Shown: positions 20,905 through 29,025, counted from the first letter of the stretch. The stretch: 64,000 nt of DNA from Bacteroidales bacterium (GCA_017394765.1 JAFPXF010000035.1:1-64000), one strand, 5' to 3'. A program made the numbers and translations. The notes: generated by a model from the letters alone, not told the origin.

Positions 20905-22509
20905 TCAAGGCTTGATATTCTCGTTGCCGGTGATGATGATTTTCCGGTCTTTGGCTGCCTGCACCCCATAAACGGTTTCTCTTGTCTCTTCGGTCTGAAA
21001 ACTTCGGTTTACAGCACCCTGAGGGTCTATGTGGATGGTGAGCCCCGCTTTCTCTCCATCAAGGTAGGGGACGAAAAAGTTGTCTTCCGTCTGTCGCAAA
21101 TAGTTGAGAAGGCTGTAGATACGGCGGGAGGAGAGGTGGAGGTTGTAGCCACTGTTGTGCAGCGGGCTGGCATAGCCGCTGACGGTGAGCTCCACGGTTT
21201 CGTCTGCAGAAAGGGCCTCGCGCAAATAGCGGGTCAGCCGTTGCAGCCGTTCGTAGCCAGTAGCCACGGAATCGCGCAGAAACCGCGACATCTCCGCTTC
21301 GGCTGCCTGCCGTGCCGTATCGGAAAGCCCGCGGCCCGTTTCGCGCACATAGAGGGCTTTGTGCGTCATGTACTGGTTGTAGAGGGTGGGGTAGTCCGTG
21401 ACAGTGGTGTCCGACAGGGAACGCGGGTCAGGCTGGTCGTTTTGGAAATAGAGCGTGATGGGCAATACGGAGGCGATTTTCTCGTGGATATTTGGCTCGT
21501 ACTCGGTGGTGTCGGCTGCGACGGGGGATGATTCCCAGCGAAAGCGAAAAAGATCGTTGCAACATGTGTCGGACTCATCGGTGCCGTCGTGCGGCCGGTT
21601 GGAGGAGAAGTGGCCACACTCCCCGACAGGATCGAGCGTGAAATAAAAATCGTTGTATTCCGAGTTGAATGGTACACCCATGTTGGAGACAATGCCCCAT
21701 TGGCTGAGCGACCCCGGACAATAGAAAATGTCGTATCCGCCGATGCCAAGGTGCTCGTCGGAGCTGAAGTACAGCACTCCTTTTTGCTTGTCATAAAAGG
21801 GCGTCACTTCATTGCCCTCTGTGTTAATGGCAGTGCCGGCATTGACGGGTGTCTGGTAATGGCCGTCCTTGACAATGGAATACCAGATGTCCAACTCGCC
21901 GACACCCTGTTCCCGATCGGAAACGAAGTAGAGCACATCGAAGTTGTCCGTCTCCGCGAGGTAAGGTTGCATCGAGGTGGTGCCTTCAGCATTGATGACG
22001 GAAGGCAATCTCTGGGGCTTTTGCCAGCTTCGGCCGTCGCGTCTGCTTTGCCACAAGGTGCATCGCAACTCTCCGTCATGATTGCGGGTGCAACGGGAAA
22101 AGATCAGCAGATTTTGTTTTTCGTTGAAACAAAAATTGCTGTTGAAAGTGTTGCGTGCGTTGATGGAGAAAGGCAGCGGCTCCGCAGGCGTGAAGCTGCC
22201 CTCTGGTAACAATGTTGACTGATAAATATTGCAATACCAGCTTGTTTCGAAAATATGGTCGATATCTTCATCTGCGTTGGCGCGCAAGGATGTGAAATAG
22301 AAAGTTGAGTCCGGAAGCAATCGTCCGCAAAACTCCGAGAAATGCGTGTTGACCTCGTCAGGGAGAGCCTCCACGATGACAGGCAGGCTGTCGTGACGGA
22401 TGAAATAGCGCTGCTCTTCACGTTGCTGTTCCGTGAGCTTGCCCACTTGTGCTTGTGTGGTCACACCAATGCTGAGCAGAAGGATAATATGGATTGTCCG
22501 CAGCTGCAT
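20905..22509 (-). CDS. PD40 beta-propeller / OmpA-like outer-membrane-associated protein (T9SS-type partner of PorP)
   Basis: A 534-residue exported protein with signal peptide MQLRTIHIILLLSIGVTTQAQ. The centre has PD40/WD40-like propeller repeats, visible as 'YFSSDEHLGIGGYDIFYCPG' and 'GHFSSNRPHDGTDESDTC' type blades. The C-terminus resembles an OmpA-like peptidoglycan-binding domain ('VSGYASPLHNSGYNLHLSSRRIYSLLNYL'). It lacks the TPR and carboxypeptidase-regulatory modules of the PorE homologue at 37372. ATG 22509 was chosen because it begins the signal peptide and overlaps the upstream PorP stop as TGATG. PorP/SprF plus OmpA/PD40 pairs are common in Bacteroidetes. Confidence 0.85.
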   Translation of the reverse strand: MQLRTIHIILLLSIGVTTQAQVGKLTEQQREEQRYFIRHDSLPVIVEALPDEVNTHFSEFCGRLLPDSTFYFTSLRANADEDIDHIFETSWYCNIYQSTLLPEGSFTPAEPLPFSINARNTFNSNFCFNEKQNLLIFSRCTRNHDGELRCTLWQSRRDGRSWQKPQRLPSVINAEGTTSMQPYLAETDNFDVLYFVSDREQGVGELDIWYSIVKDGHYQTPVNAGTAINTEGNEVTPFYDKQKGVLYFSSDEHLGIGGYDIFYCPGSLSQWGIVSNMGVPFNSEYNDFYFTLDPVGECGHFSSNRPHDGTDESDTCCNDLFRFRWESSPVAADTTEYEPNIHEKIASVLPITLYFQNDQPDPRSLSDTTVTDYPTLYNQYMTHKALYVRETGRGLSDTARQAAEAEMSRFLRDSVATGYERLQRLTRYLREALSADETVELTVSGYASPLHNSGYNLHLSSRRIYSLLNYLRQTEDNFFVPYLDGEKAGLTIHIDPQGAVNRSFQTEETRETVYGVQAAKDRKIIITGNENIKP

Positions 22510-24788
22510 CACAGTAGGTCGTATGGACAAGGTTCCTTGCCGATTCGTTTGATGGTTTTTTTGCGGAAAATGTAGGATAATGTCAGCTCCACACTGCCGC
22601 GAGCATGTGTCGCTGCCACAAATCGGGAAACGTTGATGTCGTAGGCGACACCGAGCCGCACGTCTTTCCAATTGAAGAAGACATCGGCAATGATGGCATC
22701 GTTCCAGCGGTACAATAGGCCGCCACCCACGGAGTATATGGTGGTATAGCTGTTTTTTCGTTGGAAATATTCTACATTGACACCGAAGGTGTACTCGCTG
22801 AAGCGCCGCTGCCAACTGCTATAAAGCATGGGTTCCAAGGCCAGATCAGAGGTGAGCCCGATGCGCGAGAGGAAGTGGACACTGTATTTGACGGGCAGTT
22901 GCTCCAAGTCATTGCTGAAAGCTTCGCGAGGTTGGTTAAGGTGTGCCACTGACGTGCCCAATTGGAAGGTGTTGTGCTTGTCGGGAGAAAAACTCCAGAA
23001 AAAGCCTGCCCCGATGTCAAAAAACAACTGCCGGTTGTCTGGAAACAACTCGCTGGTGGGCAGGGACGGGTCATAATGACCGCTATGGAATTGCTCGTCC
23101 CAACGTGCGTTGCTGAAATCGACGTTGTTGTGCAAGATTCCACCATAGATTCCAAGTCCGATTTTGTGCTTGCCACGCCGCCCCAAATACTTAATGTACG
23201 AGGCTGTGACTATGGCTTGTATAGAGGTGTAGTTGAGGTCGCCGGCATGGTCGAAATTAAAGCCCGCACCGATGCCGATGAGTTCTTGCCGTTGGTTGTT
23301 GCGATAGACAGATCCGTCAAGGCTGATTCCCATGGTCTGAAAGGGAACCGTTACGGAATGCCACTGCGTACGATAGGCGGCGGTGGCCCGGAAAAGTCCG
23401 TCGTAAGCCCCTGTGAGGGAAGGATTCAGCGTGATGGGCTGGTCATAGAACTGGGAAAAGTGGTAATTCTGCCCCCGTGCGGAGAAAAAAAAACAACACA
23501 GTGCCGTCAAAAGCAGGATGACATATTTGTATTTCTCGTTCCAGCAACGGCGCAGATATTTTCGGAGCTCGTTTTCACGCGGGTTGTCCTGCGGTTCGTA
23601 AATTTTCACCCCACTCAGTTGCGGTGGCATGAATTCCTGCTCGACGAAGTTGTGCTCGAAGTCATGAGCATACTGATATCCCTTGTGGTAGCCCAATTCC
23701 TTCATCAGCTTGGTGGGTGCGTTGCGGATATGCAGCGGCACAGGCAGGTCGCCGGTCTGCTTGACAATGGCGTATGCCGTGTCAATAGCCATGATGGCAG
23801 CGTTGCTCTTGGGCGACGAGGCCAAGTAGATGGCTGTCTGCGACAGGGGGATTCGCGCTTCTGGCATGCCGATGACGTTCACGGCTTGAAAACAATTGTT
23901 GGCCAATAGCAGTGCGTTAGGATTGGCGTTCCCGATGTCTTCGGAGGCCAGGATGACCATGCGACGCGCGATGAAGAGCGGGTCCTCGCCGGCGATGAGC
24001 ATGCGCGCCATCCAGTAGACTGCAGCGTTTGGGTCGCTGCCCCGCATCGATTTGATGAAGGCAGAGATGATGTCGTAATGCTGCTCCCCGTTCTTGTCGT
24101 AAAGTGCTAAGTTTTGTTGGATCACCTGCAATACGCCTTCTCGGGTGACGGTGAGCACACCGTCCGTCGGCTGTGTCATCCAAGTCACCAACTCGACGGC
24201 ATTGATGAGCTTTCGGGCGTCGCCGCCTGAAATACGCAACAAGGCCTCCGTGTCTTCCATGACAATTTTGCATCCCAACTGTTTCTCTTGATAGTCCACG
24301 GCGGTTTGCAGAATGCGCTCCAAATGCACGCGCGACAAATTTTTCAACACATAGACCTGACACCGGGAGAGCAGGGGTGAGATGACCTCGAAGGATGGAT
24401 TCTCCGTGGTTGCACCGATGAGCGTGACGACCCCCTGCTCCACAGCACCCAACAAGGAATCTTGCTGGGACTTGGAAAAACGGTGGATCTCATCGATGAA
24501 AAGCAGGGACCGGTGCTCCGATTTTTTGGCCTTCTCAATAACATCGCGAATGTCTTTTACACCGCTGTTGATGGCACTCAACAGATAAAAGTCGGCGCCT
24601 GTCAGCTCGGCAATGAGCAGCGCCAGAGTGGTCTTGCCCACACCCGGAGGCCCCCAGAAAATCATGGATTGGATGTTGTCGTTTTCAATGGCATTGCGCA
24701 ATACGGCTCCCTTGCCCATCAGGTGCTCCTGACCGACGTATGCATCCAGTGTCCGAGGACGTAATATCTCTGCCAAAGGCTTTTGCAT
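22509..24788 (-). CDS. fused open frame: RarA (MgsA) AAA+ ATPase followed in frame by a PorP/SprF-family outer-membrane protein
   Basis: The uninterrupted 759-codon frame encodes two proteins normally made separately. Residues 1 to about 422 are RarA/MgsA, a clamp-loader-like ATPase acting at stalled forks: Walker A WGPPGVGKT (45-53), Walker B FIDE (97-100), and the C-terminal 'SEDIGNANPNALLLA' and 'YHKGYQYAHDFEHNF' blocks. At residue 423 the sequence becomes a signal peptide (VILLLTALCCFFFSARGQ), then a complete PorP/SprF protein starting 'NYHFSQFYDQPITLNPSLTGAYDG' and ending in a beta-barrel strand. No ATG, GTG or TTG lies in frame at the junction. Either the RarA stop codon was lost, the sequence has an indel, or PorP starts at a rare codon. 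The start at 24788 fits the -7 box at 24807. Confidence 0.85.
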   Translation of the reverse strand: MQKPLAEILRPRTLDAYVGQEHLMGKGAVLRNAIENDNIQSMIFWGPPGVGKTTLALLIAELTGADFYLLSAINSGVKDIRDVIEKAKKSEHRSLLFIDEIHRFSKSQQDSLLGAVEQGVVTLIGATTENPSFEVISPLLSRCQVYVLKNLSRVHLERILQTAVDYQEKQLGCKIVMEDTEALLRISGGDARKLINAVELVTWMTQPTDGVLTVTREGVLQVIQQNLALYDKNGEQHYDIISAFIKSMRGSDPNAAVYWMARMLIAGEDPLFIARRMVILASEDIGNANPNALLLANNCFQAVNVIGMPEARIPLSQTAIYLASSPKSNAAIMAIDTAYAIVKQTGDLPVPLHIRNAPTKLMKELGYHKGYQYAHDFEHNFVEQEFMPPQLSGVKIYEPQDNPRENELRKYLRRCWNEKYKYVILLLTALCCFFFSARGQNYHFSQFYDQPITLNPSLTGAYDGLFRATAAYRTQWHSVTVPFQTMGISLDGSVYRNNQRQELIGIGAGFNFDHAGDLNYTSIQAIVTASYIKYLGRRGKHKIGLGIYGGILHNNVDFSNARWDEQFHSGHYDPSLPTSELFPDNRQLFFDIGAGFFWSFSPDKHNTFQLGTSVAHLNQPREAFSNDLEQLPVKYSVHFLSRIGLTSDLALEPMLYSSWQRRFSEYTFGVNVEYFQRKNSYTTIYSVGGGLLYRWNDAIIADVFFNWKDVRLGVAYDINVSRFVAATHARGSVELTLSYIFRKKTIKRIGKEPCPYDLL

Positions 24789-24806
24789 AGCTGTTCAAAG
24801 TGTTGG

Positions 24807-24814
24807 CAAAAGTA
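24807..24814 (-). promoter_or_regulatory. -7 promoter box for the rarA-porP unit (TACTTTTG on minus strand)
   Basis: CAAAAGTA on the plus strand reads TACTTTTG on the minus strand, a TAnnTTTG match 19 bases upstream of the rarA ATG, implying a very short leader. Confidence 0.55.
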
Positions 24815-24894
24815 CAAAAAAAAGTAATTGATTATTCGTGTTCGACAATCGGTGAATTTTCTTCGTTTAGCATGACTCATGTCGAAAATAATTG

Positions 24895-24902
24895 TATCTT
24901 TG
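24895..24902 (+). promoter_or_regulatory. -7 promoter box (TATCTTTG) for the four-helix-bundle gene
   Basis: A TAnnTTTG match 28 bases upstream of the ATG at 24930. It is divergent from the rarA promoter about 80 bases away. Confidence 0.55.
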
Positions 24903-24929
24903 TGGCGTGAAAACTAATACTTTTTTTTT

Positions 24930-25391
24930 ATGATGAATGAACTAGAAAACAATGTAAGTTTTTTCAGATTTGAAGATTTGAGAATTTATGACAAATCGAT
25001 GGAATATATCGATTGGTTATATGGAAAGATGACACAAATTCCCTGCGACAATGCAGTGACAGTGCGGTTCCCGATAGCCGCTTTCCTTAAATCCGCCAGC
25101 AAAATCGCCTTGAACACGGCGGAAGGATCCTCCCGAAGCAAATCGCAGTTCTTGTATTACATGAAATTGGCTAAGAGCGCGGTGAGGGAGTGCGTCGTTT
25201 TTACAGAAATATCCCGTAAGGTGAGCATCTTCGATGATGAAATGTATGAACATTCCCGCAATCAATTAATGGAATTGACGAAAATGATCGGCTCCTTGAT
25301 CTCCTCGTTGCAGCGCAGCATAGGCTCCTCTGCCGCGGTGGATAAGACAGAGAATCCCATGGGGCCGATGTCGGACATTGACGAATTTTGA
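24930..25391 (+). CDS. four-helix bundle protein (S23 / 23S rRNA intervening-sequence family)
   Basis: This 153-residue helical protein has the signature of the S23/IVS four-helix bundle family: an opening 'FRFEDLRIYDKSMEYIDWLY', a central 'FLKSASKIALNTAEGSSRSKSQFLYYMKLAKSAVRE' pattern (SIALN.AEGSSRS is the most conserved part), and closing amphipathic helices. The family was first found in intervening sequences inside 23S rRNA genes of spirochaetes; free-standing chromosomal copies are frequent in Bacteroidetes. Its molecular role is unknown. The acidic, poorly structured tail after residue 130 (PMGPMSDIDEF) is extra. It has its own promoter and a strong terminator after it. Confidence 0.85.
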   Translation: MMNELENNVSFFRFEDLRIYDKSMEYIDWLYGKMTQIPCDNAVTVRFPIAAFLKSASKIALNTAEGSSRSKSQFLYYMKLAKSAVRECVVFTEISRKVSIFDDEMYEHSRNQLMELTKMIGSLISSLQRSIGSSAAVDKTENPMGPMSDIDEF

Positions 25392-25414
25392 TAAAAATTG
25401 TCCGGTTTTTTTTT

Positions 25415-25450
25415 AGAGGATGCAGAAATGCATCCTCTTTTTATTTTTCT
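25415..25450 (+). terminator. rho-independent terminator after the four-helix-bundle gene
   Basis: A perfect 10-bp stem, AGAGGATGCA / TGCATCCTCT (25415-25424 and 25429-25438), closed by a GAAA tetraloop and followed by a T-rich tract. Confidence 0.85.
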
Positions 25451-25458
25451 TATTTTTG
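25451..25458 (+). promoter_or_regulatory. -7 promoter box (TATTTTTG) for the C10 protease gene
   Basis: A TAnnTTTG match immediately downstream of the terminator hairpin and 20 bases before the protease ATG. Its leader would be only about 13 bases. Confidence 0.55.
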
Positions 25459-25477
25459 CCAGCCAAATTTTTAGGAT

Positions 25478-27568
25478 ATGAAAGTTCAATCAAAAACGTT
25501 TCTGCTTCTCTCTATGCTCCTTGTGACAGCTGTTTCCTCGTTTTCAAATCCTGTTGGGAAGAGGGCTATGATTGCATTCGGCCAGGCTGCTTTCAGACAA
25601 AAAGCGGCTGCGATTCATCCGGAAGCTGTCTCTGCCGAGTTGAAGGATGTCTTCTTCTTGGGTGATGCGAAAAAACCCTCATTGGCAATCCTGAATTTCG
25701 ACGGAGGATTTCTTGTCGTCTCCGGTGACGATGCCGCCTTCCCTGTCTTGGCCTATTCGTTTGAAAGTGGGCTTGATTGGGATGCCGCTGCTCCTGGCGC
25801 ACGCTACTTTATAGAATCCTATCAGCGGGAAATCCAGCAGATGAGAAAACAGAATGTCCAGCCTACAGACGAGGTTCAGCGTGAATGGCAAGCCCTTTCC
25901 TCCAAGGATGTCCAGGATGCGACGGTTATCATCTCCCCTCTGCTGACAGCCCGATGGAACCAAAACAAGTTCTATAACCAGTATTCTCCGGAAGATTATG
26001 AGTCAGGATCCTATTATGACAATCGCACCCCGAACGGTTGTGTTGCCGTGGCCATGGCGATGATCATGTATTACTATCGTTATCCCGAATGCGGTCAGGG
26101 GTCGCATACCAATTACACTGATTACGACGCCTATTACGTCAATTTTGCTCAACAGCATTACTGCTATGATGTCATGCAAGACCAGTTGGAACATTACAAT
26201 AACGAGGTCGCCAAGTTGATTTTCCATTGTGCTACCTCCGTGGATATGCACTATGCGTCCGATGGTTCCGGGGCCTATTCTCAAGAAGTGCCTAATGCAG
26301 TCACGACGTATTTCAGATATAGTCCCGATTGCGAAATACAAAGCAAACATAACTATAACTCTTCGGTATGGAGACAAAAATTGAAAACGGAGTTGAACGC
26401 CCTCCATCCTATTTATTATTCGGGTTACTCTGAAGATGGCGGACATGCATTTGTCTGTGATGGCTATAATAGCGACAACCATTTCCATTTCAATTTTGGA
26501 TGGGGTGGGTCTTCCAACGGATATTACAGCTTGAGCAGTAGCAATTCCCAAGCTGTGAATGGTTTTTCGTCGGGTCAGGCCGCCATCTTCAATTTTTATC
26601 CCGCAGATCTTGATTACCCGGGCGATTGTCAATCCAGGGAAATTTTTGCCGAGAATGGATCCTTGGAAGACGGCAGTTCTGTCTTTGACTATCAAGACAA
26701 CCAAAACTGCACCTATCTTCTCAGCTCCCCTGGCGCAAATTCTGTCACGATCACCGTCCAGTCTTTTGAAACCCAACAGGGATTTGATTCGCTGAGCTTC
26801 TGGAATAAAAACGACTCCTTGTTGCTCACACTCTCGGGAGAAATGCCCACCACCAAGGTTTATGATTTTCTGACGGACAGCCTGTACATTACCTTTGTGA
26901 CAGATGACTCCATCACCGATGCCGGCTGGAGAATACAATACCAATTCAATAGACCTTTGCAAATCTGCAATGCCGGTTTGATCACGGGACTTGAAGGTAC
27001 ACTTACGGATGGAAGTGGCGACCAGGACTACAACCCCAACACGAGTTGCGTGTGGGTCTTCAGGAATGTCTCGGCTTCCAGTATTACTTTCTCGTTTGAT
27101 TCCTTGGACCTCAGTCCAGAGGATCGCCTGGTTTTCTATGATGCCAAGATTAATCCCAACAGATTGATTAATGTCTTTTCGGGCAATACCATTCCTGCTG
27201 ATTTCACCGTGAATTCAAGTAAAGTGAGAGTCGGTTTTTTCACCGACAATTATCTTAATGGAGGTGGCTTCTCTTTCCGGTGGACATTCAATCTCCAGGA
27301 TGGGATCCATCAAGAGGAAATGGACTCGGATTCATGGACTGTTTTTCCAAATCCTGCGACAAACAGGGTGAATGTGTCTCTGCCGGATGGCTGGAAAAAC
27401 GGTGCGATTGCCATATACGATATGGCGGGACGACAAGTTTTGCAGCAGCCCATTTCTGGGAATAGTACCGTTTCTTTTGATTCAAGTTCTTTAAATAGTG
27501 GTATTTATACGGTTGTGTGCCAGAGTGGAAATAAGACTCTGAAAAAAAAGCTGGCGATTGTTCGTTAG
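25478..27568 (+). CDS. secreted C10 (streptopain-like) cysteine protease with CUB-like domains and T9SS sorting domain
   Basis: A 696-residue secreted protease. Layout: signal peptide (1-23); an inhibitory propeptide of the Spi/streptopain type (about 28-150, with 'GFLVVSGDDAAFPVLAYS'); a peptidase C10 domain with catalytic Cys188 in NGCVAVAMA and His323 in GGHAFVCDGY plus the 'NFGWGG' loop; two CUB-like beta-sandwich domains (about 388-490 and 494-605, each with a Cys pair); and a C-terminal T9SS type A sorting domain ('WTVFPNPATNRVNVSLPDG...GIYTVVCQSGNKTLKKKLAIVR'). Relatives include SpeB, interpain A and PrtT. It should be exported and surface-attached or released by T9SS. A virulence or nutrition role is inference only. 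Confidence 0.93.
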   Translation: MKVQSKTFLLLSMLLVTAVSSFSNPVGKRAMIAFGQAAFRQKAAAIHPEAVSAELKDVFFLGDAKKPSLAILNFDGGFLVVSGDDAAFPVLAYSFESGLDWDAAAPGARYFIESYQREIQQMRKQNVQPTDEVQREWQALSSKDVQDATVIISPLLTARWNQNKFYNQYSPEDYESGSYYDNRTPNGCVAVAMAMIMYYYRYPECGQGSHTNYTDYDAYYVNFAQQHYCYDVMQDQLEHYNNEVAKLIFHCATSVDMHYASDGSGAYSQEVPNAVTTYFRYSPDCEIQSKHNYNSSVWRQKLKTELNALHPIYYSGYSEDGGHAFVCDGYNSDNHFHFNFGWGGSSNGYYSLSSSNSQAVNGFSSGQAAIFNFYPADLDYPGDCQSREIFAENGSLEDGSSVFDYQDNQNCTYLLSSPGANSVTITVQSFETQQGFDSLSFWNKNDSLLLTLSGEMPTTKVYDFLTDSLYITFVTDDSITDAGWRIQYQFNRPLQICNAGLITGLEGTLTDGSGDQDYNPNTSCVWVFRNVSASSITFSFDSLDLSPEDRLVFYDAKINPNRLINVFSGNTIPADFTVNSSKVRVGFFTDNYLNGGGFSFRWTFNLQDGIHQEEMDSDSWTVFPNPATNRVNVSLPDGWKNGAIAIYDMAGRQVLQQPISGNSTVSFDSSSLNSGIYTVVCQSGNKTLKKKLAIVR

Positions 27569-27634
27569 GGCTTAAACATTTTGTCGCTCTGTTTGTCTTT
27601 ATCGGCGATGTTTAACACAATAAAATCTACTATC

Positions 27635-28762
27635 ATGAAAAAGTTAGTCATTTCCTTAGGCATTATCTGCATGATGGCACTGTCCGCATCAGATATCATG
27701 GGACAAACACCGGTCTCCAGAACGAACACTTCCTCCGCAGCGGCTGGCAAATCCCAAAGCACTGCAGTCCGCCAGGAAAGGAAGGGTGATGCTCAGATGA
27801 GCAAAGCCAACACTAACTATCAGCGAGCACAGTCCTCTGTCGCACGTCCTGCCGCCACGAGTCAGCAGACATCAACCACTCGTCCTGCGGCCACGACCAC
27901 GACGGCTCGTCCGACCACGACGGCTCGCCCGGCATCTACACCTGCAAGCAGAACCACTACCAATAGCAGTGTCAGTTCCACTCGTACCAACACGAGTTCC
28001 TCAACGGTGACAAGGCCTGCTTCTTCGAGCACCAGTGTGAACCGTCAGGCTGCTACAAACGCTGCACAGCCGGCTACTACTTCTGCAAGCAGACAAACGG
28101 GATCTTCCACGACGGCTAAGCCCGCCACCACCGCAACTGCCACACAACCTTCCGCACGTGAGACGGCCAATGCTTCTTCTGCAGCGACCACGGCCAGAGG
28201 TACGGCTCCCAGCAGTACATCTGAGTCAAGAAGAGGTTACAACGGACAAGGTGTGGCCCAACCGCAACCCGCTCCTCAGGGATATACCGGAGGTGGCGCG
28301 AGTGGCGACCCCAAGATGCACCACAACCCCTTCATGCACCCGAATCACCACAACTTCGGCGGCCACATGACTGTCCCTCGTCATATACAACCGGTTTACT
28401 ACGGCGGAATTCCCTACTACTACTATAACAGCGTCTTCTGCACCATGTTGAACGGCTACTATGTGATCTGCAGACCTCCGCTCGGCGCCGTCATCGCATA
28501 CTCGATCTTCCACACCTGGCGTCCCGTTGTCGTGATCCACAGAGGTGTAACCTACTACTATGACGATGGTACTTTCTTCCGCCCGAGACAAAGAGATTAT
28601 GTCGTAGTCGCCCCTCCGGTGGGAGCCTTGGTGGCCGAATTGCCCAGCAACTATCAGACCATCGTACTCGAAGGAAGAGTTTACTACAAGGTCGATAACG
28701 TTTACTATAAGGAAGTTGTGCTTGACGGGTATCTCTGGTATGAAGTGCTCTTTGTAGCTTAA
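27635..28762 (+). CDS. secreted Thr/Ala/Ser-rich protein with DUF6515-like C-terminal domain
   Basis: A 375-residue exported protein. After a signal peptide (MKKLVISLGIICMMALSASDIMGQ) comes a low-complexity linker of about 190 residues made almost only of Thr, Ala, Ser, Pro and Arg with recurring TTxRP motifs. A short His/Asn-rich stretch (MHHNPFMHPNHHNFGGH) and a compact C-terminal domain follow. That domain has a paired pattern 'YYYDDGTFFRPRQRDYVVVAPPVGALVAELP...VYYKVDNVYYKEV', which resembles DUF6515-type domains. Function is unknown; the linker looks like a flexible, possibly glycosylated spacer. ATG 27635 was chosen because it begins the signal peptide. The gene may be co-transcribed with the protease 66 bases upstream. 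Confidence 0.75.
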   Translation: MKKLVISLGIICMMALSASDIMGQTPVSRTNTSSAAAGKSQSTAVRQERKGDAQMSKANTNYQRAQSSVARPAATSQQTSTTRPAATTTTARPTTTARPASTPASRTTTNSSVSSTRTNTSSSTVTRPASSSTSVNRQAATNAAQPATTSASRQTGSSTTAKPATTATATQPSARETANASSAATTARGTAPSSTSESRRGYNGQGVAQPQPAPQGYTGGGASGDPKMHHNPFMHPNHHNFGGHMTVPRHIQPVYYGGIPYYYYNSVFCTMLNGYYVICRPPLGAVIAYSIFHTWRPVVVIHRGVTYYYDDGTFFRPRQRDYVVVAPPVGALVAELPSNYQTIVLEGRVYYKVDNVYYKEVVLDGYLWYEVLFVA

Positions 28763-28777
28763 AAAAAAAAATTCAGG

Positions 28778-28822
28778 ATTTGAGCGCGAATCAAAAATTT
28801 TAGTATTTTTGCGCGCTCAAAT
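28778..28822. repeat. 11-bp perfect inverted repeat around the tRNA-Gln promoter
   Basis: ATTTGAGCGCG (28778-28788) and CGCGCTCAAAT (28812-28822) are exact inverted copies separated by 23 bases. The left arm contains the -33 TTTG (28779-28782); the right arm begins at the end of the -7 box. Confidence 0.8.
28779..28811 (+). promoter_or_regulatory. tRNA-Gln promoter (-33 TTTG, -7 TATTTTTG)
   Basis: TTTG at 28779-28782 and TATTTTTG at 28804-28811 are 21 bases apart, the consensus spacing for Bacteroidetes promoters. The tRNA begins 16 bases downstream. Confidence 0.75.
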
Positions 28823-28826
28823 CTTT

Positions 28827-28897
28827 TGCCCTGTGGTGTAATGGTAGCACAGCAGATTCTGGTTCTGTTTGTATGGGTTCGAGTCCTATCGGGGCAA
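28827..28897 (+). tRNA. tRNA-Gln (anticodon CTG)
   Basis: A complete cloverleaf can be drawn. The acceptor stem is TGCCCTG/CGGGGCA, followed by a D-arm around GTGTAATGGTAGCAC. The anticodon stem GCAGA/TCTGT encloses loop TTCTGGT with anticodon CTG. The T-arm is ATGGG-TTCGAGT-CCTAT, and the discriminator base is A (28897). CCA is not encoded. A CTG anticodon reads CAG glutamine codons. Confidence 0.93.
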
Positions 28898-28902
28898 CTT
28901 CA

Positions 28903-28931
28903 AAATCACGCTGTTCAGCGTGATTTTTTTT
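28903..28931 (+). terminator. rho-independent terminator of tRNA-Gln
   Basis: The stem ATCACGCT/AGCGTGAT with a GTTC loop is followed directly by a run of T residues, a few bases after the tRNA 3' end. Confidence 0.85.
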
Positions 28932-28970
28932 GATAGATCCATCTCCTTCCAAGACAGTATCGTAAAAAGG

Positions 28971-29002
28971 TTGTCACAATCCAAAACTTTTGCGTATTTT
29001 TG
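28971..29002 (+). promoter_or_regulatory. promoter of udk (-33 TTG, -7 TATTTTTG)
   Basis: TTG at 28971-28973 and TATTTTTG at 28995-29002 are 21 bases apart. The start codon is 24 bases downstream of the -7 box. Confidence 0.7.
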
Positions 29003-29025
29003 CCGATTGAAAAAATATATTCGAC

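Noticed and set aside
28778..28822. The tRNA-Gln inverted repeat as a terminator for the upstream gene
   Set aside because: The 23-base loop and lack of a following T tract make an intrinsic terminator unlikely, and the right arm lies within the tRNA promoter.
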